NCBI RefSeq assembly: GCF_947179515.1
Contig: NC_067495.1
Coordinates: 65,955,411-66,019,410, forward strand
Direction: 5' to 3'
Source: Apodemus sylvaticus
Taxonomy: Eukaryota; Chordata; Mammalia; Rodentia; Muridae
DNA: 64,000 bases
Part shown: positions 40,180-51,855 of the stretch, in pieces
Layout of the letters: each line of letters opens with the position of its first letter
How positions within the stretch are numbered: position 1 is the first letter of the stretch
Made by a program: the position numbers and the translations under genes
Notes under the pieces: model-generated
What the model saw: only the letters and a program-made list of their open reading frames with translations
What the model was told of the DNA's origin: nothing
Databases searched by the model: none

Positions 40180-40785
40180 TTTTCCCCTTTTATTGAAACT
40201 AGATTTATTCCTCACATAGTATAGCCTGATTATGGTTTCCTCTCCTCCTCCTAATTCTCCTCCCTCCCACTCCCTTTCTGTCTCCCATGAGAAAACAGGC
40301 TTCTAAGGGATAATAATAAAATATAACATAAAATATAAGATAAATACTATTACATCAGAGCTGGACAAGATAAACAAAGAGAAGGAAAGGAGCCCAAGAG
40401 AAGACACAGGAATCAGAGACCTGGCTTATTCCCACACTCAGGAATCCCATAAAGATACTAAACAGGAAGCTATAATATATACACCAAGGACCTGGTGCTG
40501 ACCCTGTGGCTGCTGCCTTAGTCTCTGAGTTCCTAAGAGCTTTGATCTTGTTGATTTAGAGGCTCTTGTTTCCTTGGTATCCTCTGTCCCATCTGGCTTT
40601 TACATTCTGTATGCCCCCCTTTCTGTGGGATTCCCTGAATCCTGAGGGGAGGGTTTGATGGAGACATTCCATTTAGGGCTGGGTGGTAAAAGGTCTCTTC
40701 CTCTGCATGAAGTAGGCTCTTGGTTCCTGTGTTTGTTCTCATCTACTGCTGGAGGAAGTTTCTCTGATTATCTGTGTATGTATTT
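40180..40785 (-). mobile_element. L1 (Lx-like) fragment, antisense
   Basis: Antisense segment ending TACTGCTGGAGGAAGTTTC, CTCTGATTATCTG, with CTTGTTTCCTTGGTATCCTC and GGCTCTTGGTTCCTGTG. Parallels the 34160-34735 fragment in its right part. Confidence 0.75.
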
Positions 40786-40869
40786 GTGTGTGTCACATGA
40801 GTGTGGCTGTCCATGGAATCCAGAGATGTCAGATGCTCTGTGTATAAATTGAGGACCCTTTGAAGTTAC

Positions 40870-41265
40870 AGTTGAAGGGAAGGTTTCTGTTGTAGATATG
40901 AGGGTACTGGAAGAGTCTAGAGTAAGGAGAAAGAGTAGTAAACTGATCAAGGTCAGCAGACTTGACTTAGCTGTGAGAGGAGAGAGGTGGGGGTGTGAGG
41001 ATGGTGAGAGAGGAAGAGAAGAAAGGAAAGAACAGAGAGCACCAGGAGAGCAGGGCCTGGATGGCAGGGTTTCATAGGAATGAGAAACTAGGGAACCAGT
41101 AGCCCAGGAACTGGAGGACGTTAGGGTAAGTGGTGTGGTGGGGTGAGAAGATACAGGATGTCAGCATGGACTCTGTCATAGTTCTGTGTGCTGCTGAGAG
41201 AACCTGGAGGCCAGCTTGTACTTTGGTTTCCTACTAAGTACCACAGATAGTTTATTTGTCCCTAG
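40870..41265. other. Purine-rich unique sequence
   Basis: A G/A-rich stretch (for example GAGAGAGGAAGAGAAGAAAG near 41006). It may be very old L1 or unique sequence. No gene seen. Confidence 0.45.
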
Positions 41266-41267
41266 TT

Positions 41268-41402
41268 TCTTTTGGACCTGATAGTTTGGAACTAGAGTTA
41301 CAGGCTGCTTAGAACCATCTGATGTGGATGCTGGGAATTAAAACCTGGTCCACTGGAAAGCCAGTGTGTGCTCTTAACCACTGAGCCATCTGCTCAGCTG
41401 CA
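41268..41402 (-). repeat. B3-type SINE, antisense
   Basis: GAACTAGAGTTACAGGCTGC to CACTGAGCCATCTGCTCAGC. Confidence 0.8.
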
Positions 41403-41849
41403 AAGCTACGGCAAAGAAGGTATCACTATAAATAAAATTTTAGCATATATGTGAAAGCATTTTAGAGAGGGAGAAACAACTAGCTTCCTTGGCAATGGCT
41501 TTGGGACAAGTAATTCATGTGAGGCGGGAGAGTTTCCGGTGGTAGGAACTTAGCTAACATTTGCTCTAGGTTAGTTTAGTATTGAAATGTGAAGTACACG
41601 TGGTACTAGGAGAAAGGAAAAGCACATGTTAGTGTAGGCTTGTGGTAGGGAAAGCCTTTCAAACACAATGCCTGAGTCAGATACAAGTTAAAAAGCTGCA
41701 AAAGAGAAAGGAATCCAGAAAGAGAGAAAAAGATAAACAAGAAACTGTTGCAAAGCATTAGCAATAAATGTGACAAAGGAATTATTCATGTCCATAGCAG
41801 GTAAACACAAGAACAGCGCAGCAGTAAATGTGGATGAGCCATCTCTGGG

Positions 41850-42140
41850 TAAGATTTAGAGTTCTTTGGATATTTGCCCAAGAGTAACTGGGTCATGTGG
41901 TAGTTCTATTTTAGTTTTTGAGAACCCTCCACTGATGAATACTTAGAAATTGGAATCAGCCTAGATGTCCATCAGCAGATGAGCGTGGTACATAAAACAG
42001 AAGTCTATTCAGTTAGGAAAAACTCAAAATCATGAAATTTGTAGCAAAATGGATGGATTTGGAAATTATATTATTCAGGGAAGTAACCTAGATTCAGAAA
42101 GACAAATATTACATATTCTGTCATACATAGTCTCTAACTT
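41850..42140 (+). mobile_element. L1 fragment, sense, internally deleted
   Basis: CTTTGGATATTTGCCCAAGAG, CAGCCTAGATGTCCATCAGC, AGATGAGCGTGGTACATAAA, ATGGATGGATTTGGAAATTA, CAGGGAAGTAACCTAG: recognisable L1 3' ORF2/UTR order with gaps. Confidence 0.82.
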
Positions 42141-42429
42141 TAAATATTTATGTGTGTGATATGCGTGGAGTAAATTTGAGTATGGATCATGGAACTAAAA
42201 GGGCCTTAACAAAGGAAAACGATCTTAAAGAAGAAGGGAGGAGATCCCGGTGTACATGTGATGTAAAAGTGGGGAGGGCACTCCTGGCAGTGGAGGTGAG
42301 AGCAGGGAGGTGGGGGAGGGGTACAAGGGAGGAGGAGCAACAACAAAGTGTGTATGAAAATTTCAGAATGAAGCCCATTGCTTTGTATGCTAATTTAAAA
42401 CCAAAGCTAAAAGTGTACTCCTAGGACAG

Positions 42430-43215
42430 GCATGGTGACACACACCTTTAATCAGAACATTCAGAGTAGAAGCCAGTAGGATCTCTGTCAGGGCAGCCTG
42501 GTCATATCGCAAGTTCCAAAATAACAACAAAAAGGGCATAATGGTAATAAATAGGCAATTTATGGGCAGAAATTTAAATGTCAGAAAGTCTCAAGTTACC
42601 AAAGGTAAAGATCAGTAGATGAATGTTTTTCATAGAACAGATTGAAAAAACTTAAAAGTAATTGAATAAAAAAATACATTTTGACTTTCCATGATAGGCC
42701 TGATACAGTATGAAGCCCTGGGCTTGATCCTTAGTCTTGGAAAGGAAAAGCAACCAACCAATCAAACAAACAAAAACCAATGTGAGAAAATAGCTACTAT
42801 GTTAAATTGCTAGCAGGCATAATGCCTCTTTCTGGAGGATGGGCTGTTAGTAATAGAAGCTTTAAGAAGTGCAAGGGGGTGGGCATGGTAGCCTGCACCA
42901 TTAGACCTGGTTACTGGGAAAGCAGAAAGAGGTGAACCTCTTTGAGTTCAAGACCAGCATGGTTTACACAGCAAGACTTTGTCTCAGAAAAAAAAAAAAT
43001 CACTGTTTTGAGGCAAGATCTCACTGGTCCCAGACTCCTGGTCCTCCTTCATTGTTCCCTCAGGGCTGGGATCTCAGGCCGGCATCACTGCCTGAATCCT
43101 AACTACTTGTTTTTGAGTCAGGATGTAGCTCAGCCTGGCCTTGGACTTGTACTGATCCTCTAGCTTTAACTTCTCAAGTACTCAGATTCCAGGCATGCAG
43201 CACATCTGGCTCTAA
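42430..43215. repeat. Group of old B1 and ID pieces
   Basis: Sense B1F-like at about 42430-42530; ID 3' piece at about 42700-42775; sense B1 at 42875-43000; antisense B1F-like at 43003-43098 and 43100-43215. Confidence 0.6.
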
Positions 43216-43445
43216 CTATTTTTATGAGCTGTTAGTGGGAATATAAATTGGTATCCTTTTTCTAAGGTCAGTAGGGCACTGTTTATCAGAGTTTGGAGTG
43301 TATGTACTCTGTGATTTAGCAGTTCCACTTCCAGGAATTTTGTCAAAAGTAGAGATCATATACAAGGATGTTCATCACAACAATGTTTGGAATAGTACTG
43401 AACTGGAAACAACCTTAAATGTAAATCAAAAAGGAATTGTTGGGA
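43216..43445 (+). mobile_element. Ancient L1 fragment, sense
   Basis: TTAGTGGGAATATAAATTGG, GTGATTTAGCAGTTCCACTT, AAGGATGTTCATCACAAC, ACTGGAAACAACCTTAAATG: order of a mammalian-wide L1. Confidence 0.82.
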
Positions 43446-43481
43446 AAAAAATCCGACATTCATTTAATTTAACGATAATAC

Positions 43482-43830
43482 TTTCTGGTCCTGGGGATTG
43501 AATCTTGGCACTTAGTACTCTAACTTTGAGCTTTGTTCCCAGCCTTCATTACAACAGTTTTATAAAATGCTAGGTCCTTATTTCTTCTTTTGAGATAACA
43601 GTTGTTTTGTTTTTGTGGCACTGGAGGTGAAGCCCAAGGCCTCTCCTCCACTGAGGGACATCCCTAGGCTCACTTTTGTTTGATGCAAGTGTTTGATAAA
43701 GGCACTGGTGCCAAGCCTGATGAGTTGTCAAGAGTTCGAGTTCCAGAACTGGACCTCCGCACCTATGCCATGGCGAGCTTGCTTGCAGGTCTATCCATGT
43801 ACACACAAGACAAGTAAATAAAAAGGTAGG
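43482..43830. repeat. Two ID copies (antisense) and a B3 piece (sense)
   Basis: ID-like at 43482-43545 and 43612-43672 (GGCACTGGAGGTGAAGCCC). A B3 3' half at about 43700-43830 has tail AAGTAAATAAAAAGG. Confidence 0.6.
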
Positions 43831-44630
43831 AAGTTTTTATTTACACCTTTAGGATGCACTTTAGGAATGGATTTTCCCCCACTTTTTTCTTGTATTAAAG
43901 TTCTCTTGAACTTTACATGTTAAGGTTAAATATAAAATATCTTTATGATGTGGATACAACTAGGTTTATTAGGTAAGTATATTACACTAACAGAATTTGT
44001 TCCACTGGGAACACTGTCACCATGTCATAGATTTGCTGGATTTGGGACCTTCTGTCTGGAAAGCATGGGCAGAAAGTTGCTTTGATTACCTTTAAGCATG
44101 TTAAAATTAACCCAAGACCTTAGTTACCAAAACAACAGGATGTTGCTAGTTATTTTGCCCATGACAGATTTATTGGAATTTGTTGATGTTGAATTGAGTT
44201 AAAAAAAAATACTCTCTCAACTCCATCCCGTCATAGTCTAGTTCAAACCCTCATTTAACAGACAGCCCCGTGATTGCTTTCATATGACTTCTTCATGCTG
44301 TTCTCCATTTCATAGACTGCATGCATTCCTAGTTTGGGAGAGGATTTGATTCAATTTAGTCATATGATTCTTTGTCTCACATCCACTTCCCAAATCAACT
44401 TAGGATATTCAGTGTTTTCCTCTTCTCATCTGTGGACTCTCAGACTGTTGACAGGGGTGGTGGTTTCTCTTTTCTGTTAGACTTTCTGATTACAATTGGA
44501 GAGTTTCATTGGCCTTTCAAACTAATTGTAATCTTTGTTGGGTCTGCTTGTTTTAAATGTTATAATAATTGAAAACTATATTTCACATTTTCTTTTGTCC
44601 TTCTGTTAGAAATTTACTGTTGAATACCTT
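43831..44630. other. Repeat-poor unique segment
   Basis: About 800 bp with no recognised SINE or L1. Nothing further can be assigned. Confidence 0.5.
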
Positions 44631-44634
44631 GCAC

Positions 44635-44870
44635 AGGGGTTGGCCGTGTGCCTACCTAGGATGTACCTGGTCCTGGGCTGAGTCTCTGGCAACACAGGAA
44701 CTGGAGATGGTGGAGGACTTTGTAATCCCAGCACTATGAAGCTAGAGAAAGGAAGTTCAGGAAATCCTCAGATGTGTAGAAAGTTTGTAGTTAGCCTGGA
44801 CTACATGAGTTAGCCTGGGCTACATGAGTTAGCCTGGGCTACATGAGTTAGCCTGCCTCCAAAAATGTTA
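44635..44870 (+). repeat. ID and old B1 carrying a 19-bp triplication
   Basis: ID-like at about 44635-44700, then a B1-like body. Inside it the 19-bp unit TTAGCCTGGGCTACATGAG is present three times (44791-44809 with one change, 44810-44828, 44829-44847), followed by TTAGCCTG. Confidence 0.75.
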
Positions 44871-44989
44871 AACATTTAAAGATTATCAAGTCACGTGCTG
44901 CCCATTCTTTTAGTGCTCAGCAATGCTGCTTTACTCCAGCACTAATAGAATCCCTTTTTGACACATTATTAGCCCTCTCTTTCATTTTA

Positions 44990-45200
44990 AAAGGTTTATT
45001 TATATATGTATGTGTATTTGAGTATGCGTATGCATGTGAGTGCAGGTACCCACAGAGGTAAGAAGAACGAAGAGATAGATCCTTTAGAGCTGGAATAACA
45101 GAGATTTGTGACCCTCCTGACATAGGAACTGTGAACTGAACTCGAGTTCTCTGAAAATGCAATGTGTACTCTTTTCAACTGATTAACTGTCCTTAGCCCT
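44990..45200 (-). repeat. B3-type SINE, antisense
   Basis: AAGGTTTATTTATATATG to ATTAACTGTCCTTAGCCC, with GAGCTGGAATAACAGAG in the middle. Confidence 0.78.
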
Positions 45201-45499
45201 AAGTAGTCTTCTCTTGCTTTCTGTTTCCTTTTATGTGTGTGTATGTGTGTGTATATATGCATGCACATAGAGAGCAGAGGTGAAGTAGGATATCACCGTC
45301 AGTTGTTCTCCATCTTATTCTTTTTTTTTTTTTTTTAATAAGATCTCTCTGGAGTTCCCCAAAATAGGCTTGGAGGCCTGGGCAAGTTTTCAGGTTGTTG
45401 ACCTCTTATCCAAAGAACTGAAAATAGGGCTCACTCAGGCTTGCAAAAGAAACAGTAACTATTCAGAATAAAACTATAGGGAAGATTATAGAGGGCCAC

Positions 45500-45815
45500 T
45501 GTCTTAGGGTTTTACTGCTGTGAACAGACTCCATGACCAAGGCAAGTCTTATAAAGGATAAAATTTAATTGGGGCTGGCTTACAGGTTCAGAGGTTCAGT
45601 CCATATCATCAAGGTGGGAACATGGAGGTATCCAGGCAGGCATGATGCAAAGAGGAGTTGAGAGTTGTACATCTTCATCTGAAGGCTGCCAGCAGAACAC
45701 TGACTGGCAGCTAGCACTAGATATTAAAGCCCACAGCCACAGTGACACACCTACTCCAACAAGGCCACACCTCCTAATAGTGCCACTCCCTGGGTGGAGC
45801 ACATACAAACCAAGT
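45500..45815 (+). repeat. Rodent interspersed repeat, copy 1 of 3
   Basis: TTAGGGTTTTACTGCTGTGA start, GACTCCATGACCAAGGCAAG, GTGACACACCTACTCCAAC, AAGGCCACACCTCC and a GTGCCACTCCCTGG end. Common in rodent genomes; family name not assigned. Confidence 0.75.
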
Positions 45816-45884
45816 AGTGAGTCTCATGGATCCTTTGTTTCTGCCTCCCTAGCACTGGATTACAGGTACAGGCTGTTGTTAGGC

Positions 45885-46110
45885 GTGGCTTTTATGTAGG
45901 TGCTGGGAATCAGAGCCAGACACTCATGCAGCAAGTACTTGACTGAATAAACCATCTCCCTTTGTTTTATTTTGTTTGTTTGTTTTTTTTGTTTTGTTTT
46001 TAAACAAGGTTTCACATAGCCCAGGCTACCCTTGAGCTAGTTATTTAGAGGAATGTTTTAAATCCTGATCCTCCTGCCTCTGCCTTCAGAGTGCTGGGAT
46101 TATAAGTGCC
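45885..46110 (-). repeat. B3/B4 piece and B1, antisense
   Basis: GGTGCTGGGAATCAGAGCC at 45900, then an old antisense B1 at about 45960-46110. Confidence 0.65.
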
Positions 46111-46194
46111 CAGATACTCTTTCTTCCCTTTCCTTCTCTTTTTTCTTTCAAACTCTGAATCTTTGCTAGATCATATTCTTTGAAAAGGAACTAC

Positions 46195-46545
46195 AAATAG
46201 CCAGGCATTGTGGCACAGAGGCAGGTAGATCCCTAGGAGTTTGAGGCTAGCCTGGTCTACCTAGTGGGTTCCAGGGCAGTCAGAACCACATAGTCTGCCT
46301 TGAAACACTCCCCCACCCCAAAACAAAGGAACTAAATGTTAGACGTGTACATATGGCTCAGTGGTTAAGGGCATCTCTTGCTCTTCCGGATGATCCAGGT
46401 TTGACTGCCAGAATCTACATGATATCTCACAACCACAGGTAACTCCAGTCCCAGTGATCCCATGCCATCTTCTCTCCTCTGAAGACATCAGGCCTGCTTG
46501 TGGTACACAAACATACTTGGAGACATATACATTACAAAAACAAAA
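46195..46545 (+). repeat. B1 and B3, sense
   Basis: B1 with a deletion (46195-46325) and a B3 (46340-46545; GGCTCAGTGGTTAAGGGC head). Confidence 0.78.
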
Positions 46546-46719
46546 GGGAACTACATGTCCCATGATTCCTCTGTACATGAAAAAGGTCTACAGCTACAGA
46601 AGAAAATAAAATGCATCTCATTGAAGTAAACAGAATTTTAGAGAAAACCAAGCTTGCTTTAATGAAATGGTAGTAATAAAGAAATTTATAAAATTAAAAG
46701 AGGAAATTATCCCCTTATA

Positions 46720-47088
46720 GACTGTTCTAATTTGCTTCTCTGTTGCTATGATAAATACCACTGACCAAAAGCAACATGGGGAAGAAAGACTATTCCATTT
46801 TACAGCTTCTAGTCTTATCATGAAGGGAAGTCGGGACAGGACATCAAGACAGGAACTGAAGGAGAGGTGATGGAGGAAGGCAGCTACTGGCTCTCGCAGC
46901 TCACATGTGACTCCTTTTATTTCACCAGGGTCACCTGCCCAGGAGTGACACTGCCCACATCTCATTGATCAAGAAAATACCCCACCAACTAGCCTACAGG
47001 CCAATCTTACTGAGACAGTTTGCCAATTGAAGTTCCTCTTCCTGCATGACCCCAGTTGTGTCAAGTTGACAAAGCACTAACCAGCACA
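46720..47088 (+). repeat. Rodent interspersed repeat, copy 2 of 3 (longer subtype)
   Basis: TTGCTTCTCTGTTGCTATGA, CCACTGACCAAAAGCAAC, GGAGTGACACTGCCCAC, CCTACAGGCCAATC, and the diagnostic end TGTGTCAAGTTGACAAAG followed by AACCAGCACA. Confidence 0.75.
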
Positions 47089-47224
47089 TAGAATAATAAC
47101 TGTTATAGCTTATTTTCTTCTAGACTCTTCATTTTACAAATCTGCTTCTCTATCACTATGAAACATATATAAATCATTGTATTTTCCTGCTATGTAGTAC
47201 TTTTTAGTATGACTACATCAACCT

Positions 47225-47530
47225 TTTCTGTTTGTTTTTTGCTGTTATTTTCTTGAGACAGGATCTCACTATGTCACCTATGCTGGCCTAACTCACTATG
47301 TAGATCAGTGTGGCCTTGAGTCAGCCTGTCTCTGCCTCTCAAGTGCTAGGATTAAAGGTATGTGCCACCACGCGTCACTTGTGCTCTCCCTCTGTGTGTG
47401 TGCTTAATGATCAACATTAAAAGAGCCCCTAGGTCTCTTTTGAGACATGATCTTTATATATAGTCCAGAGTGGGCTGAAGTTGAGATCTTCATGACTGGA
47501 ATTACCAGTGGCTACCATGTCTAGCCACTT
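47225..47530 (-). repeat. Two old B1 copies, antisense
   Basis: About 47240-47375 (TTGAGACAGGATCTCACTATG) and a fragment at about 47435-47525. Confidence 0.65.
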
Positions 47531-47759
47531 TTCAAGTTTTAAGTATCTTAAATGCGCTCGTCCATATTGTTTTTATGCATCTATGGAAGTAGTTTTATAG
47601 GTTAGATTTGTTTCTGTAAAATTGCCGAGTCATGTCCATATTTTATGTTTGCCTTAGATAATTGCCTGTCAGAAAGGCCACAATGATTTTTACTTGGTTA
47701 ACAGTATGATAAAAGATTCTTCTGTATCCTAGACCATATTACTGTTAGGCACATCAAAC

Positions 47760-47900
47760 TTTTTTTCCTTTTTTTAAATTTTTTTTTATTCGATATATTC
47801 TTTGGAAGTGGAGAATGTCATCCTGAGTGAGGTGACCCAATCACAAAAGAACACACATGGTATGCACTCACTGATAGGCGGATATTAGCCCAAACTTTCT
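47760..47900. mobile_element. Short L1 with opposed ends
   Basis: Antisense L1 3' tail (TTTTTTTTATTCGATATATTC to about 47802) joined to sense L1 (GAATGTCATCCTGAGTGAGG to GATATTAGCCCAAAC). A second twin-primed structure, very short. Confidence 0.78.
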
Positions 47901-47939
47901 AATTCCTTGCCAAGTCAGTAAGCAAAGAAACATGCTGCC

Positions 47940-48295
47940 TGTGGTGGTTTGAGTAAGAATGGCCCCTATAGGTTCATATATTTAAATGCTTAATCATCAG
48001 GAAGTGACACTATTTAAAAACATAAGGAGATGTGACCTCATTAGAGGGAGTTAGAGGCTTTGAGGTTTCAAAAGCCCTTCCCCTACCCCAGACCTAACCC
48101 CCCCCCCCCCTTTTCTCTGCTTATAGATCAGGAGTAGTTCTCATCACTATTCCAACACCATGCTTACCGCCATGATGCCTGCTGAGATGATAATGGATTA
48201 ACCTTCTGAAAGGGGAAGCAAAGCTCCAATTAAATGCTTTCTTTGGTCATGGTGTCTCTTTACAGCACTAGAACAGTGGCTAACTCAATGTTATG
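47940..48295 (+). repeat. Rodent medium-reiterated repeat, same family as 1-240
   Basis: TGGTGGTTTGAGTAAGAATG start, GCTTTGAGGTTTCAAAAGCC, a C13 run, GATCAGGAGTAGTTCTC, GATGATAATGGATTAACC, AATTAAATGC and GTGGCTAACT end. Confidence 0.75.
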
Positions 48296-48324
48296 GTTTT
48301 ATAGTTTGTGTTATATATTTCATG

Positions 48325-48500
48325 TTTTTAAAGATGTGTTTATTATATGTAAGTACACTGTAGGTATCTTCAGACACCCCAGAAGAGGACATCAGATCTC
48401 ATTACAGATGGTTGTGAGCCACCATGTGGATGATGGGATTTGAACTCAGGACCTTAGGAAAAGCAGTGCTCTTAACCACTGAGCCATCTCTCCAGTCCTA
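48325..48500 (-). repeat. B2 SINE, antisense
   Basis: TTAAAGATGTGTTTATTATA to GAGCCATCTCTCCAGTCC. Confidence 0.93.
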
Positions 48501-48897
48501 TATATGCCATTTTTGAAAAAAAAAATCATTGTGCAGCAAACATTAACCTTGAAATTGTGATTCTCCTGTCTTATCCTTTTGCATACGGGTATTGCAGCAA
48601 GTGTGTGTCATCCTGTCTGGTGTTCCAAATTTTTGTTTTTAAATAATTTGATTATCTTTTCATTTAGTAGTCAAATGTATGTCAAGCAATCAGGTTGAAG
48701 ATGACATTGTACAATAGAAATGTTTAGCAAGAGACAGCATAAATGCTTTAGAGGAAAGGATGTGATCATCTGTGCCTCTTTTAAGGTGGACAAGAAGAAA
48801 TACCAGTCAACTGGGTCATTTTTACAGTGATTTCTGAATAGACCACTGACATGATCTGCTAATGAGAGTGATTAGGTTTATGACAATTATATTATTC

Positions 48898-49107
48898 CTT
48901 TTTATAGATTTATTTATTATTTTATATGTATGTACACTATGTGCATGTCTGATGTTCTCAAAGATGGTGCCAGAAAGAAGGCTTTGGATTCTCCTGGAAC
49001 TAGAGTTACAGATGGTCGAAAGACACCATGTGGAGGCTGGAAATTGAACCTGGATCCTCTGCAATAGCAGCCAGTGCTCTTAACTGCTGAGCCAACTTTT
49101 CAGCTCA
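48898..49107 (-). repeat. B3-type SINE, antisense
   Basis: AGATTTATTTATTATTTT to GAGCCAACTTTTCAGCTC. Confidence 0.85.
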
Positions 49108-49497
49108 TGCCATTCCTGATGGTAGTCTAATGTAGGTTAATTACTTTTGACTTCTTAAAATTTTCTTAACATGTATTTTTAGATAACATATTTAGTTGCC
49201 TAGTGTTTAATGTCAATCTGACATGACAACTTTTTATGCTGTGTTTGTAAGCCAGAGTCCCTGTAGGCCAACATATATAATTGCCCAGAATTATAGAGCT
49301 AAGTGGTAGCAGAAGGGTAATTTGCCAAATTACCTCAGTAGGTCAACAGAGAAATAATGAGTTGAAATTTTCTAGGATATGCTGTCACCAATGGAAACAT
49401 CAAAAGCTGGCCAAGTTCTTTTTTCTTCTGTGGTCTTAGTGTAACATTGTCTCCAGATATGAGGTTTACCTGTTGCCTTTATTAGACACCTATGCTA

Positions 49498-49692
49498 AGA
49501 GGCCAATGAAATAGCTTAATAGGTTAAGAGGCCACCTATCCTGTTGACCTGATTATGATCCTTGGGACCCGTATGGTAGAAGGAGAAAGACTCCTGTAAG
49601 TTGTCCTCTGACTATCACATACACAGCATGAGATGCATGTGTGTGCGTGCGTGCACAAACACACACATACACACACTATAATGAAAAATTAA
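49498..49692 (+). repeat. B3-type SINE, sense
   Basis: AATGAAATAGCTTAATAGG head; a tail with GTGTGCGTGCGTGCAC and ACACACACATACACACAC. Confidence 0.75.
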
Positions 49693-49949
49693 AGACTATT
49701 TTAAAACCTATATTATATTTCTGAAGTTGTAGATTAGACTTCTTATAGAATTTTAGTAATAAGCTTTATATTTTTAATTTTTTTTGTCCTAAACTTCATT
49801 TATGAATTCAAACAAAAATATTCCAGATAAATTAATTTTAAGCTTTATTTTCAGACCTGTTAATTGGGAAGTAACATAATTTTGTACTTTTTGTCATTAG
49901 CCACTACTTATAACCAATCACATAGCTTATAGTTCTTTATATGTTTTTG

Positions 49950-50365
49950 GGAGCCTTGAGAAATGGTTCAGCAGTTAAGAGCACTTGCTTTTTTTAAAAT
50001 TTATTTTTATTTTTATTTTTATTTTTTTGGTTTTTTGGATTTAGCTTTTTCGAGACAGGGTTTCTCTGTGTAGCCCTGGCTGTCCTGGAATGCACTCTGT
50101 AGACCAGGCTGGCCTCGAACTCAGAAATCCACCTGCCTCTACCTCCCAGAGTGCTGGGATTACAGGCGTGCGCCACCACTGCCCGGCTGCACTTGCCGTT
50201 CTTACAGAGGACCTAGATTTGGTTCCAAGTACCCACATGATTGATCACAACTATCACTAACTCCAGTGCCAGGGGATCCTATTCTGACCAACACAGGCAT
50301 CAGGCATGCAGGTGATGCATGCAGATAAACATTTACACATATACAATAAAAATAAATAAATCTGT
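49950..50365 (+). repeat. B3 SINE split by an antisense B1
   Basis: Head GAGAAATGGTTCAGCAGTTA to GCACTTGC (49981-49988). An antisense B1 occupies 49989-50188. The duplicated GCACTTGC is at 50189-50196, and the B3 then continues to AAAATAAATAAATCTG. Confidence 0.92.
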
Positions 50366-50619
50366 TTTTAAAAAATGGTTTTATGGTAAGGTATTTCCAT
50401 GGAAAAAGGCATCTCAGATGTTACAGTGATTTTGCCTATATTCCTTCTGGTAGTTACAACCCCTTCACCCTGATTCCCAGCTGTTCCATTCACTGATTCT
50501 CTCTTGGAAGAAATGTTTGAAATTCACAGTACATAATTTAATTTTCTATTCTACAGGATGGGTGTAGTCATGAGTGAAATTCAGATCTCATGTTGGTCCT
50601 TCCATTCTAAAAGCATTTT

Positions 50620-50978
50620 CATAAGTACTTAGTTACTGTTCTATTGCTGTGACAAGACACCATGATCCAGAACAACTTATAAAAGAAAGCATTTCATTGG
50701 GGGTTGCTTACAGTATCAGCAGGTTAATCCATTATCATTATGAAAGAGATGATGGTGCTAGGCAGGTAGGTAGACATGGTGCTGGAGAAGTAGCTGAGTG
50801 CTTTATATCCTGACCTGTAGGCAGCAGGAAGAGAAAGTGAGAAACTGATATGGACTTTTTAAAACTCAAAGCTCACTTCTAGTGACACACCTCCTCCAAC
50901 AAGACCTTCCTTCCCAAATAGTTCCACTCCCTGGCGACTAAGCCGATGGGGGCCATCTCTTTCAAACCATCACAGGTA
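50620..50978 (+). repeat. Rodent interspersed repeat, copy 3 of 3
   Basis: TTAGTTACTGTTCTATTGCTG start, GTGACACACCTCCTCCAAC, AGTTCCACTCCCTGG, GATGGGGGCCATCTC and AAACCATCACAGG end. Confidence 0.75.
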
Positions 50979-51234
50979 TCATAGTGGCATTGGAGGCAGA
51001 AAAGACAGATAACTTATTTAAAATAAATCACAAATATGGTAAGATTGAACAGAGAGACTTTTTTTTCACATCCAATGAAAAGTTTGTATATAAAAAGTCC
51101 CATCATAATAAGTGGTAAAATGTAGTTAGACACTTTTAGTATCAAGATCTGTGATATCTAGGTCCAATCTCTAAGTTCATTTTTTATACCTATATGTGTT
51201 AAAGCTAAATATATAGCCATAATGCAACTCAGCC

Positions 51235-51855
51235 AATTACATTCTTTTTAATTTTTTACATACATTTTAATTTTTTTAATTTTATTTTTTATACATTTTA
51301 AATTCAAATATAATTATATCACTTTCAACCTTCCCATTTAACACCTTCCAAAACTCACCCTTCATTCTTAAATTGAGTATCTTTTTCATTGGTTATTGTT
51401 ACATATATATGTATGTATAACTATGCATAAATATATAGATACAATCTACTGAGTCCATTTTTGTTGTTTGTGTATATATGGTTTCAGCCCTCACCACTCT
51501 GTGTTGGATAATGATAGGAAGCTTATCCCTTGGAGAAGCTAATTCTCCCTCTCTCAGAAGTTCTTAATAGTTCTTTTATCTGTGAAGCAAGAATTTTGAA
51601 GAACTGGTCTACCTAGTCTCTACAGGTTGGGTAGTTGACTTTCCAGTGTCTTGCTTGTCCACAGTTTGAACAGTCTGCTGTCAGCATTTAAGCTAAGGGC
51701 TGTTTCTGCCCAGTGACTATGTTTGTTGGTGCCCAACATCATTGAAGTAGATTAGAGGTAGTGCCAGGGGCAGATGTGTCTCTATCAGAAAAGCCTTTTA
51801 TTATTTTTTTCATTAATTTATTCACTTTATATCCCAGTTGCAGCCCCCACCTTTA
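51235..51855 (-). mobile_element. L1-derived segment, antisense
   Basis: CCTCACCACTCTGTGTTGGA, AGCTAATTCTCCCTCTCTC, CTACAGGTTGGGTAGTTG, then TTTATTCACTTTATATCCC at 51816-51840, the antisense 3' end of a rodent Lx-type L1. Diverged; may be two fragments. Confidence 0.65.

Noticed and set aside
45500..48295. Possible LTR or endogenous retrovirus pieces
   Set aside because: The medium-length repeats here lack paired LTRs, primer-binding sites or gag/pol-like frames. They are short rodent interspersed repeats of uncertain class.
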